From a virus, in IMG/VR virus record IMGVR_UViG_3300043446_003702, positions 84,329 through 148,328 of that record: 64,000 nucleotides of DNA; one strand, given 5' to 3'. Position numbers and translations under genes: made by a program. The notes beneath the pieces are model-generated. The model searched no databases. It was not told where the DNA came from and worked only from the letters and a program-made list of their open reading frames with translations. Positions 17,779 to 25,556 of the stretch are shown here, piece after piece. Position 1 is the stretch's first letter, and every line of letters begins with the position of its first letter.

Positions 17779-19307
17779 AAAATGTTGTATTTGTCGCCTT
17801 GCCCAAAATAGAAATAACATATCCTTCGGGAGCTATTGCTATTTTGTCAAGTGTGGCCAAAGCAAACCATTATGAATCTGTTGTCTATGATTATAATTTA
17901 GATTTACATACATTGTTAACTGCCACAGAGTGGAATGAACTAGAACTGTGGAATACATTTGCGACATCTAGTATTTCTACAGAACTTGAACACAAAATAC
18001 ATCAAATTTTTATAACAAATTTAAAAAAATGTATAAACCCACAGACAGAATACGTTTGTTTTTGTGTGTTCAGCTATTTTAGCAATCAGATTGCTCTTAA
18101 AGTTCTTAATTGGTACAAACACTTCAGCAACATACCTTCAATAGTAGGTGGCGCAGGAATATCAACTGATGCTAGTGCCACTAATAAAGAAATTTTTGGT
18201 AATCTATTGGTGCGTAACCAATTAGCCACTTATGTTGTTTTTGGCGAAGGCGAACTGTCATTTGACAGTATACTAAAAAAACAATTTGACTTTCCAGGAA
18301 TTAATGTGAACAATCCTCAACAGATTGAAGACCTCAGTGTATTACCTATTCCCACCTATGAGTACTTTGATATGGCAAGATATCAAAATCAAAAAATATT
18401 GATCACAGGCAGCCGGGGTTGTGTAAGAAACTGCACCTTTTGTGACATTGAGTTGACTTGGCCAAAATTTAGATATCGAAAAGCTGAACACATAGTTGAG
18501 GAAATAAAACAACATTTTTACGAGTACGGCATTACTGAATTTGAATTTACCGACAGCTTGATCAATGGCAGTATGAGCAATTTCAATCGTTTTAATGAAT
18601 TGTTGTACGAAGCAAAACAAAAAGATCCTGCATTGGAAACAATCAAATATCAAGGACAATTTATCTGTAGACCCAGTGGATCTAACCAAGACAAGTCTTA
18701 TGAACTCATGCACCTTGCAGGCTGTAATATGTTGATCACTGGCATTGAAAGTTTTAGTGAGAATGTTCGCAATCACATGCGTAAAAAATTCAACAACAGC
18801 GATATTGATTACCACTTTGAACAATGCGCACGTTGGGGGATCCCCAACGTGCTTTTGATGATTGTTGGATATCCAACTGAAACTGAACAAGATCACCTAG
18901 ACAATATCAATGCCTTAAAAAAATACAAACCATTTGTGGACATGGGGACAATTTTTATGGTGCGTTGGGGATTGACCATGCATCTTTACGAGCATACTCC
19001 CATCATGAACATGGTTAATGAATTAGGTATTAATTTCAGCAACGATATAAAATTTGACAGCGTTTACAGTTGGACGTCGGACAAAAATCCAACAAACACC
19101 TTGCAAGAACGCATACGTCGAAGATTAGAAATACACGAACTGTGTGTGGAATTGGGTTACCCTATGCCAAGAGTGTTGGAAGAATTACTGGTGTTGGTTA
19201 ATTTGGCGGAAAAAAGTCGGGAACTAAAGAAAAAAACAATTTTTACACTAGAATTAGAGACACCATCTAGTGTGCCTGCTAATTTTAAAACAAACGCATA
19301 TACCTAA
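17775..19307 (+). CDS. B12-binding-domain-type radical SAM enzyme (first of a tandem pair)
   Basis: A protein of 510 residues. Residues 1-165 have the Rossmann-like layout of the cobalamin-binding domain that precedes many radical SAM cores (VFVALPKIEITYPSGAIAIL, then VGGAGIS at 124-130 and GEGE at 157-160). The cobalamin-ligating DxHxxG motif is not seen, so base-off B12 binding is uncertain. The radical SAM cluster motif is CVRNCTFC (Cys216, 220, 223), followed by EFTDSLINGS and GIESFSENVR, a pattern typical of the Elp3/MiaB/NifB-type core. Substrate unknown. The DNA looks more AT-rich than gp46. A perfect 11-bp inverted repeat lies inside at 18828-18852. Confidence 0.86.
   Translation: MKNVVFVALPKIEITYPSGAIAILSSVAKANHYESVVYDYNLDLHTLLTATEWNELELWNTFATSSISTELEHKIHQIFITNLKKCINPQTEYVCFCVFSYFSNQIALKVLNWYKHFSNIPSIVGGAGISTDASATNKEIFGNLLVRNQLATYVVFGEGELSFDSILKKQFDFPGINVNNPQQIEDLSVLPIPTYEYFDMARYQNQKILITGSRGCVRNCTFCDIELTWPKFRYRKAEHIVEEIKQHFYEYGITEFEFTDSLINGSMSNFNRFNELLYEAKQKDPALETIKYQGQFICRPSGSNQDKSYELMHLAGCNMLITGIESFSENVRNHMRKKFNNSDIDYHFEQCARWGIPNVLLMIVGYPTETEQDHLDNINALKKYKPFVDMGTIFMVRWGLTMHLYEHTPIMNMVNELGINFSNDIKFDSVYSWTSDKNPTNTLQERIRRRLEIHELCVELGYPMPRVLEELLVLVNLAEKSRELKKKTIFTLELETPSSVPANFKTNAYT
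18828..18852 (+). promoter_or_regulatory. Strong intragenic hairpin followed by TTTT
   Basis: Arms 18828-18838 and 18842-18852 are perfectly complementary over 11 bp (GCACGTTGGGG and CCCCAACGTGC) with a 3-base GAT loop, followed directly by TTTTG. It is inside the first radical SAM gene. It resembles an intrinsic terminator with a short T run and could attenuate cassette expression, but it may only reflect coding sequence. Confidence 0.4.
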
Positions 19308-20792
19308 ATGGACGCAGTTATTGTCAATATTCCTAGAATGGCTCCTAGTAGGCCCAGTGCGGGCACTGCCTTGATCAAAAGTTTGTTGAATAATATCAAT
19401 GTATCAAATAAATTACTGGATATAAACATTGATTTCTTTAATTGTTTTGCTGAGCAATACGGCGCAGAACAGTTTCAAGAACTTGATAGATACTTGTACA
19501 ACGACGACATTGTGTTGTCTGCTGCCACAAATCAAAGTTATCAAAATTTTTTGGAGTATTGGATCAAAAACATTGTTGAGCTAGACCCCAAATGGATTTT
19601 GATTAGTATTTTTACATGGCAATGTCAAAACTTTGCTCGAGACTTTATTAGTAAACTGAGAACATATACCACTGCCAAGATTGTGATAGGCGGGCAAGGC
19701 ATGATCAAAAGTGAGAACACCAGCTTCAATGAAAATCCTTATTTTGCCAAAGAACTTTTGACCGCTGGTGTAATAGATTATTACATACAAGGTGAAGCAG
19801 AAAAAGCGTTGCCCGAATTGTTACGTGGTAATGATACTTTCCCTGGCATCAACTCAGATATATTTGCCGAACGCAGTGAAATGAGTACAGTCCCTGCATA
19901 CGATTTTTCTGACCATGATATTACTGCATACCACAGTGGCTATTCAGATGGACAATTGCCACTAGAAAGCAGCCGTGGTTGCGTAAGATCTTGTTCGTTC
20001 TGTGATTGGCCTGTGTATGCCGGGGGCTTCCGCAGCAAGCCTGGAGATCAGTTGTTTGAAGAATGTATAGGCTATTATTACCAACATGGCACAACCAACT
20101 ATTATTTCAACGACAGTTTGATCAATGGCAATTTGACAGACTTTAGACAATTCAATCATAGATTAGTTGAGTATTACAAACAAAACAACTTGCCAGATCG
20201 CACAATCAAATACAGTGGCTGTTACATTGTTCGCAAGCCCAATCAATGGCGCGAGGAAGATTGGGAGTTGATTGGTCGTGCAGGGGCGGATATATTGTTA
20301 ATTGGGGTGGAAACAGGATCAGACCGTGTGCGTAAAGAAATGAAAAAAGGTTTCAACGCTGATGATTTAGACTTTACTGTGCAGATGGCCAGTCGTTACA
20401 AAGTAAAATTGTATTTTTTAATGATTGTGGGCTGGCCTAGTGAAACTAGAGAAGAGTTTGATGAAACCTTGGATTTATTGCGAAGATATCAACGCTATGT
20501 TGCTGACGGAACATTAATGGGCATAAACTTTGGTACTAGTCTTACCATAGGCGAAGGCACACCTATCTATAAAAATCCGGAAAAATTCAATGTTGTGGGA
20601 GTAAATGGTAAACGGCCCAACGATGTGTTTTGGATGCATCAACACAACCCTGCCCTCACGTACAAAGAACGTGTGCTACGCAGAATTGAGGCACAGGAAC
20701 TGGCCATCAGCTTGGGCTACACATTCTGGAAAGGTGATGATCAGTTGAACTTTATTCGCAACAAATACGAAAGAATCTTGAATGAAAATTGA
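19308..20792 (+). CDS. B12-binding-domain-type radical SAM enzyme (second of a tandem pair)
   Basis: A protein of 494 residues that starts right after the stop of its paralogue (TAAATG). The N-terminal domain has VIVNIPRMAPSRPSAGTAL, IGGQG (127-131) and GEAE (162-165). The cluster motif is CVRSCSFC (Cys225, 229, 232) in ESSRGCVRSCSFCDWPVYAGG. Shared core blocks with the preceding gene include NDSLINGN, GVETGSDRVRKEMKKGF and FLMIVGWPSET. The two are clearly paralogous over the core, yet differ enough to act on different substrates or steps. The canonical cobalamin-ligand motif is not seen. Radical SAM chemistry is inferred from the motif; substrate unknown. Confidence 0.87.
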   Translation: MDAVIVNIPRMAPSRPSAGTALIKSLLNNINVSNKLLDINIDFFNCFAEQYGAEQFQELDRYLYNDDIVLSAATNQSYQNFLEYWIKNIVELDPKWILISIFTWQCQNFARDFISKLRTYTTAKIVIGGQGMIKSENTSFNENPYFAKELLTAGVIDYYIQGEAEKALPELLRGNDTFPGINSDIFAERSEMSTVPAYDFSDHDITAYHSGYSDGQLPLESSRGCVRSCSFCDWPVYAGGFRSKPGDQLFEECIGYYYQHGTTNYYFNDSLINGNLTDFRQFNHRLVEYYKQNNLPDRTIKYSGCYIVRKPNQWREEDWELIGRAGADILLIGVETGSDRVRKEMKKGFNADDLDFTVQMASRYKVKLYFLMIVGWPSETREEFDETLDLLRRYQRYVADGTLMGINFGTSLTIGEGTPIYKNPEKFNVVGVNGKRPNDVFWMHQHNPALTYKERVLRRIEAQELAISLGYTFWKGDDQLNFIRNKYERILNEN

Positions 20793-21339
20793 AATTTTGT
20801 TGCAGTGCGAAACACGACTGGGTGCACCAATGATACGTTGTACCATAGACGAAGGTGCGCCATTTTTTGACGGTCCAGCACAGGAACACATCTCAGCCAC
20901 ACTAGGTGTAGCACCAGGATTTCATGAACTGGTGATTAGTCATTATAACAAACAAGATCATGATCATGTGTTGGACAATAATGGGTGCATCATCATAGAC
21001 AAGCATGTTGAAATCCTAGCTATTAGTATAGACAACCTTGAGTTCAGCATGGATGAACTAAGGCAAGCACATTTTTATCCTGTGTACCAATCTGTTTATT
21101 ATCAACAGCAGTTGGACCAAGGCCATAAGTTGCCTCCCAGTATTTCTCCAAATTTGTACTTGGGACACAATGGTATTTGGAAGTTGAACTTTCACACACC
21201 GTTTGTGGAATATATTATACAAAAACGTAAAAATTTGGCCATGAACTTGGACAACACTATTTTTCAAAGTGATACTGAGTTGTTACGCCAAACCAAAGAC
21301 TGGATACAGGCACAACCGGACATTGTATGGAACATATAG
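20782..21339 (+). CDS. Small beta-rich protein, copy 1 of a duplicated module
   Basis: A protein of 185 residues overlapping the radical SAM stop by 11 bases and the next gene by 13. It is a paralogue of the protein at 22342: both have PMIRCTID or PMIHIVIN near residue 16, a SHYNK or QHYGK segment, DxVLxxNG or DTVVENG, IIIDKHVEI or IVQDRSCEL, and YLGHNGIWKLNFHTPF or FFGKNGTWRIAFELP. The pattern looks like a beta sandwich with a short helical C-terminus. No known domain or catalytic residues recognised. Each copy precedes a PLP-fold protein, so it probably works with that protein as binding partner, carrier or specificity subunit (inference). Confidence 0.8.
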   Translation: MKIEILLQCETRLGAPMIRCTIDEGAPFFDGPAQEHISATLGVAPGFHELVISHYNKQDHDHVLDNNGCIIIDKHVEILAISIDNLEFSMDELRQAHFYPVYQSVYYQQQLDQGHKLPPSISPNLYLGHNGIWKLNFHTPFVEYIIQKRKNLAMNLDNTIFQSDTELLRQTKDWIQAQPDIVWNI

Positions 21340-22364
21340 GCAGACAGTTTGCCATGGCCATGGCCTTAGCACAAAATCCCCATGCTGATTTTTGGGCAGT
21401 GAGATCTGCCATCAACGGATATTACATTGGCAGCAGGGTGGATCAGGATCCTGTTGTAGAAACATTGTTGAATACAACTATTCGCATAGAAGATGTGGTT
21501 CGTGCTGCCAACAGCAATGATCAACTTATACAATTAGAGCAGCGGTTTGCCAGCTGGATATTGAGTCACCAAACCAATACTATCACAGGACTGGAACAAT
21601 ACGAACCTGACTACAGTGAAGGCAGTACACAGGCCTTTGACAGTTTTTACTTTAGACACAGACACCGACGCTTTCGTTGCTTTGTAGGCGAATACTTTTA
21701 TCACCCAAAAACTTGGATTAGCACCGGTGCTGATTGGAGTTTTATCACTGACAGAGATCCGCTTGGTTCTGGAGATGCACTGGTATTAAGTGTGCCATTT
21801 TGTGACACAGTTGGCGTAGTTGATAATTACGCTCAACTCATGCAGTGGTGCCAAGCAATGAATATTCCAGTGCTGTTGGACTTGTGCTATTGGCCTATTA
21901 GTCATGACTTACATGTTGATTTGTGTTACAATTGCATAGACACTGTGGCGTTTAGTCTCAGCAAAGCCTGGCCTGTGGGCACTGCCCGAATAGGCATGCG
22001 ATACACCCGATCAGACACATTTGATGGACAGAAACTGCATCACAGCATGGGATATAACAACAATGTAGGTGCCATGATAGGCAACGTATTGTTAGATAAT
22101 TTTGCTCCAGACTGGATTTATACCACTCGCCAAAGTAAATACAAAACTGTATGTAAAGTACTGAACTTACAGCCTACCCATAGTGTGAACTTTGGCATTG
22201 GTGACTCTTCTTGGGATCGCTACAATCGTAGAGAATTGTTAAAATCTTATCAATTAGACTTTGATCCCAATTTGTTCGTAAATCGTATTTGTGTGAACCG
22301 AGTGTATCAACACTGGGATTTGTTTAGGACTTTTTGTCGCCATGAACTTGACATTGAAATTTAA
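21327..22364 (+). CDS. PLP-dependent aminotransferase-fold (type I) protein, copy 1
   Basis: A protein of 345 residues. The signature region is PVLLDLCYWP (Asp185, in the position that contacts the pyridine nitrogen), then VAFSLSKAWPVGTARIG, with Lys213 the likely Schiff-base lysine. EGSTQAFDSFYF (99-108) fits the phosphate-cup turn. Only the large domain is well recognisable; the C-terminus is short and the total is below the usual 380-430 residues, so the small domain may be reduced. It is paralogous to the protein at 22800. The specific reaction (amino transfer, decarboxylation or other) cannot be read from the sequence. The start overlaps the preceding small protein. Confidence 0.78.
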   Translation: MEHIGRQFAMAMALAQNPHADFWAVRSAINGYYIGSRVDQDPVVETLLNTTIRIEDVVRAANSNDQLIQLEQRFASWILSHQTNTITGLEQYEPDYSEGSTQAFDSFYFRHRHRRFRCFVGEYFYHPKTWISTGADWSFITDRDPLGSGDALVLSVPFCDTVGVVDNYAQLMQWCQAMNIPVLLDLCYWPISHDLHVDLCYNCIDTVAFSLSKAWPVGTARIGMRYTRSDTFDGQKLHHSMGYNNNVGAMIGNVLLDNFAPDWIYTTRQSKYKTVCKVLNLQPTHSVNFGIGDSSWDRYNRRELLKSYQLDFDPNLFVNRICVNRVYQHWDLFRTFCRHELDIEI

Positions 22365-22827
22365 AAATATACAACCCTGCAACGGTCTACCCATGATTCA
22401 CATTGTGATCAACGATGCCTTGGTATTTGAAAACTCTGTGCGTCCGGAGATCAACATACAATGCCATCCTGTAGACAACAAGATCAACTTGAGCATCCAG
22501 CACTACGGCAAAGACCCTACAACAGATACCGTGGTTGAGAATGGTGTGATTGTGCAAGACCGCAGTTGTGAACTTGATAGCATTGAAGTAGACGGCTATG
22601 ACCTACAAGAGTTGAAATGGTTGAGTACATATCACTGTGATGATGGCGCAGTTTTAGACAAGTGTCTGTTCTTTGGTAAAAATGGTACATGGCGGATTGC
22701 ATTTGAATTGCCAGTATTGCAGTGGATACTGCGAACCAGGCACAACATCAATGGCAATGATCCCAACTGGTCTGAAGATTATGAAAGTTATGTGAGAGCA
22801 TGCAGACTGCTGAACAAATCAATCTAA
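22342..22827 (+). CDS. Small beta-rich protein, copy 2 of a duplicated module
   Basis: A protein of 161 residues overlapping the preceding PLP-fold gene by 23 bases and the following one by 28. Shared features with the 20782 protein: LPMIHIVIND, SIQHYGKD, DTVVENGVIVQD, then FFGKNGTWRIAFELPVLQWI and RTRHNINGND near the end. Copy 2 is about 24 residues shorter, the difference being in the region before the GKNGTW block. Function unknown. The same order (small protein, then PLP protein) in both copies points to duplication of a two-gene unit. Confidence 0.8.
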   Translation: MNLTLKFKNIQPCNGLPMIHIVINDALVFENSVRPEINIQCHPVDNKINLSIQHYGKDPTTDTVVENGVIVQDRSCELDSIEVDGYDLQELKWLSTYHCDDGAVLDKCLFFGKNGTWRIAFELPVLQWILRTRHNINGNDPNWSEDYESYVRACRLLNKSI

Positions 22828-23861
22828 TACAACAAATCAGTTGGGCACTGGCCAAGGCCAGTGCCGAAGACTGCTTGGACACGCCTGGCGAGTTTGTGTG
22901 GGCCTATCCACAGAACTCGCAATTCTGGGAAGTACGAGCACGTAGCCATAGCATATTCAGTAGTGGCAATGCTATCAAAGACCAAATCGTTATCGATTTT
23001 GTCAACCATTTGAGTTTGAGTGAGCACCTTAGAGACTGCTGGATTGTCAACAAGTTTCAAGAAGCATTTCCTGCATGGATTGCTGCTGGCACTCGATACC
23101 GATTACATAACTTGGATCAGTTCCGGTATGTGGGCTTTTCACAAGGCACACAGGAATCATTTCTTAACTGGTACATGATGCACAAGGACCAGCGACTGCG
23201 AGTGTTTCGTGGCGACTACTGGTGGCACATGGAGATCTGGCAAAAGGCCGGGTTCAACTGGCGGTACATCGACGATGATTTTGATATCAAACCTGGCGAT
23301 GCTTGTATATGCAGTCTGCCGTTTGCACTCACAGGTCAAGAACATGAACGCTTCAAGTGGTTGGTAGAACAGTGTGACCGCCAAGGTGTGGACCTGTTGG
23401 TGGACTTTATCTACTTGCCCAACAGCAACAATGTTGTGGACATTGACTTGAGTGCAGACTGTATCAAAGAAATAACATTCAGTCTCAGCAAAACATTTCC
23501 TGTGCAAACAGCCAAGATTGCTGTGCGCATGCTAAAACACAAACCCAGCGATCCCATGCAGATGAGCAACGATGAAAACATTTGCAACCGTTTGAGTAGC
23601 GGATTAGCATTGAGTCTAATACAGCAGTTCCCTGTGGACTACATGGTGAACAAATATCTAGATCAACAGACATATTGGTGTGAACGCTTGGGATTACGAC
23701 CCACCGGCGTTGTACATTTTGGACTGGGTGAAAACTATACTGCCACAGGCAGACAGCAAGAATTGAACTATCTAAGCAAATATAACGAGCAACAAAATCG
23801 CTATAATCTGGGCATGCTCTTTGAAAATCAAAATTTCCTGAAAAAACTTCAATTATACTAA
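22800..23861 (+). CDS. PLP-dependent aminotransferase-fold (type I) protein, copy 2
   Basis: A protein of 353 residues paralogous to the one at 21327. Matching blocks: SQGTQESFLNWYMMHKDQR versus EGSTQAFDSFYFRHRHR; VDLLVDFIYLP (Asp202) versus PVLLDLCYWP; ITFSLSKTFPVQTAKIA with Lys231 as the likely PLP lysine; and a GVVHFGLGE versus SVNFGIGD block near the end. The catalytic Asp and Lys are kept in both copies, so both are likely active. The cofactor assignment rests on these motifs. It is the last tightly overlapped gene of the cassette; a 44-base gap follows. Confidence 0.78.
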   Translation: MQTAEQINLIQQISWALAKASAEDCLDTPGEFVWAYPQNSQFWEVRARSHSIFSSGNAIKDQIVIDFVNHLSLSEHLRDCWIVNKFQEAFPAWIAAGTRYRLHNLDQFRYVGFSQGTQESFLNWYMMHKDQRLRVFRGDYWWHMEIWQKAGFNWRYIDDDFDIKPGDACICSLPFALTGQEHERFKWLVEQCDRQGVDLLVDFIYLPNSNNVVDIDLSADCIKEITFSLSKTFPVQTAKIAVRMLKHKPSDPMQMSNDENICNRLSSGLALSLIQQFPVDYMVNKYLDQQTYWCERLGLRPTGVVHFGLGENYTATGRQQELNYLSKYNEQQNRYNLGMLFENQNFLKKLQLY

Positions 23862-23905
23862 AGGCAACATAACTACAGCACGAAAGGCAGATCCCGCTCA
23901 AGCAC

Positions 23906-24334
23906 ATGACATGGTTATATCAAGACACCCCAGTTGAGACTTTACCTGAAGAATGTGTGGGTTTTGTTTATCAAATCACAAATAATCTATCTGGACGCAA
24001 GTACATAGGCAAAAAATTAGCAAAATTCAGTAAGACAACGTACAAGACAGTAAAACAAAAGAACGGCACAAAAAAGCGGAAGAAGATACGAACCAAAGTC
24101 GATTCAGACTGGCGTGAGTACTACGGGTCAAGCCCAGAATTAACCGCAGACGTAATCAAACTAGGCATCGAAAACTTCACCAGAGAGATACTCTTCTATT
24201 GCAAATCAAAGTCTGAATGTAGTTACATTGAGGCACGAGAACAGTTTGCACGTCGAGTATTGGAATCAGCAGATTATTACAACGGCCATATACAAGTACG
24301 TGTACATGGCTCACATATCAAAGACAAAATTTAA
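23906..24334 (+). CDS. GIY-YIG nuclease-like protein
   Basis: A protein of 142 residues. The N-terminal part, VGFVYQITNNLSGRKYIGKK (17-36), fits the GIY-YIG layout, with VYQI in the GIY position and KYIG in the YIG position; an Arg and a Glu (Glu136 absent, but YIEAREQF near 110) could complete the site. Residues 37-75 are very basic (TVKQKNGTKKRKKIRTK), suggesting DNA or RNA binding. Similar small proteins occur in many T4-like aquatic phages, sometimes annotated as putative endonucleases, and need not be mobile. It stands between the cassette and a hairpin-rich non-coding region. No intron boundaries were found. Confidence 0.7.
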   Translation: MTWLYQDTPVETLPEECVGFVYQITNNLSGRKYIGKKLAKFSKTTYKTVKQKNGTKKRKKIRTKVDSDWREYYGSSPELTADVIKLGIENFTREILFYCKSKSECSYIEAREQFARRVLESADYYNGHIQVRVHGSHIKDKI

Positions 24335-24752
24335 CAGGCAGTAACGACTCGCACAGGTCAACAACGTGTGCCCTGGACCTGGATCTTGGATCGCAGGGAT
24401 GGAAGACTCACCGCGCCAGTGAGCACTCAGCAACTATCCTTGACAGGACGACGATCGCAAATTGCCGCGGTTTTGCTGTTTGAAAAGAATTCCCAGGCTA
24501 AAAAGACGCTGCCGCGGGGCAGCAGGTCAGTGCAATGTGTTAGCGTATGTTGTATTGATTGCCGTTGTAGTAAAGACGCAACTCGAGGTACAGGACAACC
24601 GCCTCTGTAATTGTTGTAACGCTAGGTGCTATCAGAACTCAGATGAAGCAGCCTTTGCCCTGTGCGGGCAAAGTGTGACTATAGAATCTAGATGAAACTG
24701 TTTCGCTTCGCTCGAAAGAAAACAATGAGTTGATGAGCATAGCGAAATCAAC
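24335..24752 (+). ncRNA. Non-coding, hairpin-rich region; possible structured RNA
   Basis: No credible gene is found: the two open frames here have Cys/Arg-rich, low-plausibility products and no ribosome binding sites. Visible inverted repeats are 24354-24359 with 24376-24381 (CAGGTC/GACCTG), 24508-24513 with 24518-24523 (GCTGCC/GGCAGC), 24653-24660 with 24666-24673 (CTTTGCCC/GGGCAAAG), 24701-24705 with 24713-24717, and 24729-24734 with 24747-24752 (GTTGAT/ATCAAC). No tRNA T-loop pattern and no tmRNA ends are seen. It follows the cassette operon on the plus strand and could be a processed 3' RNA. Which strand is functional is unproven. Confidence 0.35.
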
Positions 24753-24771
24753 AGATCTACGAAGTAGATCT
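24753..24771. terminator. Likely bidirectional terminator hairpin between convergent operons
   Basis: AGATCTAC (24753-24760) pairs perfectly with GTAGATCT (24764-24771) around a GAA loop, and TTTAA follows on the plus strand. It lies exactly between the plus-strand cassette operon and the stop codon (24772) of a minus-strand gene, where a shared terminator is expected. The T run is short and the stem is not GC-rich. Confidence 0.42.
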
Positions 24772-25113
24772 TTAATCGTTGAGATTAGTATCTGGCCAAT
24801 CTCTAAACAGTGCATGTTGAATGTTTCCTGAAACAAACTGATTGAAACTCTTGTGTTTGGTTTCAAGATCGCCTTTGAGTGGGGCAACTCGTTTGAATGC
24901 GCTGTCCATTTGAGCCATGTCTTTAAACTCCATGATGATCATCCATTCAGGCATGTCAGCTATGCTACGAAATCCCATTTTGCAACGAGTGATCCTGTAG
25001 GTTTCCATGCGTCCTTCTTCAACAAGATGATCAAAGAAACTTTTCATACCGTTGACCCAATCTAGGTCTGATATGTCTCCCTCTTTGTCTGCCCATATTG
25101 TGTATAAATCCAT
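24772..25113 (-). CDS. DUF6614-like small protein
   Basis: A protein of 113 residues. The order of blocks (DLYTIWADKEG, MKSFFDHLVEEGRMETYRITRCKMGF, MPEWMIIMEFKDMAQMDSAFKRV, LETKHKSFNQFVSGNIQHALFRDWPD) matches what I recall of the DUF6614 family from marine alphaproteobacteria, a ferredoxin-like alpha/beta fold of unknown function. No catalytic motif. It lies two bases after the acetyltransferase-like gene and is last in the minus-strand operon. A cellular origin is likely, but the assignment is from memory. Confidence 0.68.
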   Translation of the reverse strand: MDLYTIWADKEGDISDLDWVNGMKSFFDHLVEEGRMETYRITRCKMGFRSIADMPEWMIIMEFKDMAQMDSAFKRVAPLKGDLETKHKSFNQFVSGNIQHALFRDWPDTNLND

Positions 25114-25115
25114 GT

Positions 25116-25556
25116 TTACTCCATTGGTCCTAGTATTTCAAATCCGTCTATTTCTTTTTTGTATTCGTGTGCTTGTTCAAGGTACAGGTACCTAAAGCCA
25201 CGTGCTCGATAGATAGCACATTCTACCTTCATGGTTTCTATGCCCAGTCTCATGCGTGGATTATGATAGGTCCATGCAAACTGATCGCACAAGGCATTGT
25301 GTTCATCATAACGTTTAATCAGTGAAAAAGCCACCAACCGTCCATGGTCATAGTAACCTATGATGTCGGTCATGGCATCAGTGTATCGCGAATCAAATAT
25401 AGGCATTACACTGGTGAATTTTCTGTACTGACAGTACTGTCGATATATGCTATTCAACTCTGCAATGTTGGGGGTGGTCATGTACATCCATTCCACGGTC
25501 GTGGCTGAGTAGTTGGTTTTGGCAAGATCAATCCTGGCAAACTGATATGAACTCAT
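25116..25556 (-). CDS. GNAT-like acyltransferase
   Basis: A protein of 146 residues. The central strand-turn-strand IIGYYDHGRLVAFSLIKRYD is the usual GNAT beta4 region. MRLGIETMKVECAIYRARGFRYLYLEQAHEYK resembles the C-terminal half of aminoacyl-transferases of the Ate/Bpt type (helix, then an RGxxYLYL strand) followed by a short basic end. The classical acetyl-CoA loop (Q/R-x-x-G-x-G/A) is only loosely present as NPRMRLG. The substrate, protein N-terminus or small molecule, cannot be told. It overlaps the upstream gene by four bases (ATGA). Confidence 0.65.
   Translation of the reverse strand: MSSYQFARIDLAKTNYSATTVEWMYMTTPNIAELNSIYRQYCQYRKFTSVMPIFDSRYTDAMTDIIGYYDHGRLVAFSLIKRYDEHNALCDQFAWTYHNPRMRLGIETMKVECAIYRARGFRYLYLEQAHEYKKEIDGFEILGPME

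Noticed and set aside
24368-24695. Two overlapping small open frames in the non-coding gap
   Set aside because: Products are Arg/Cys-rich without plausible structure, start sites lack ribosome binding sites, and the DNA is full of inverted repeats.
24335-24771. tRNA, tmRNA or group I intron in the hairpin-rich gap
   Set aside because: No GTTCRANTC T-loop, no CCA-ended acceptor stem, no tmRNA ends and no group I core elements could be found by eye, although a GIY-YIG gene is next to it.
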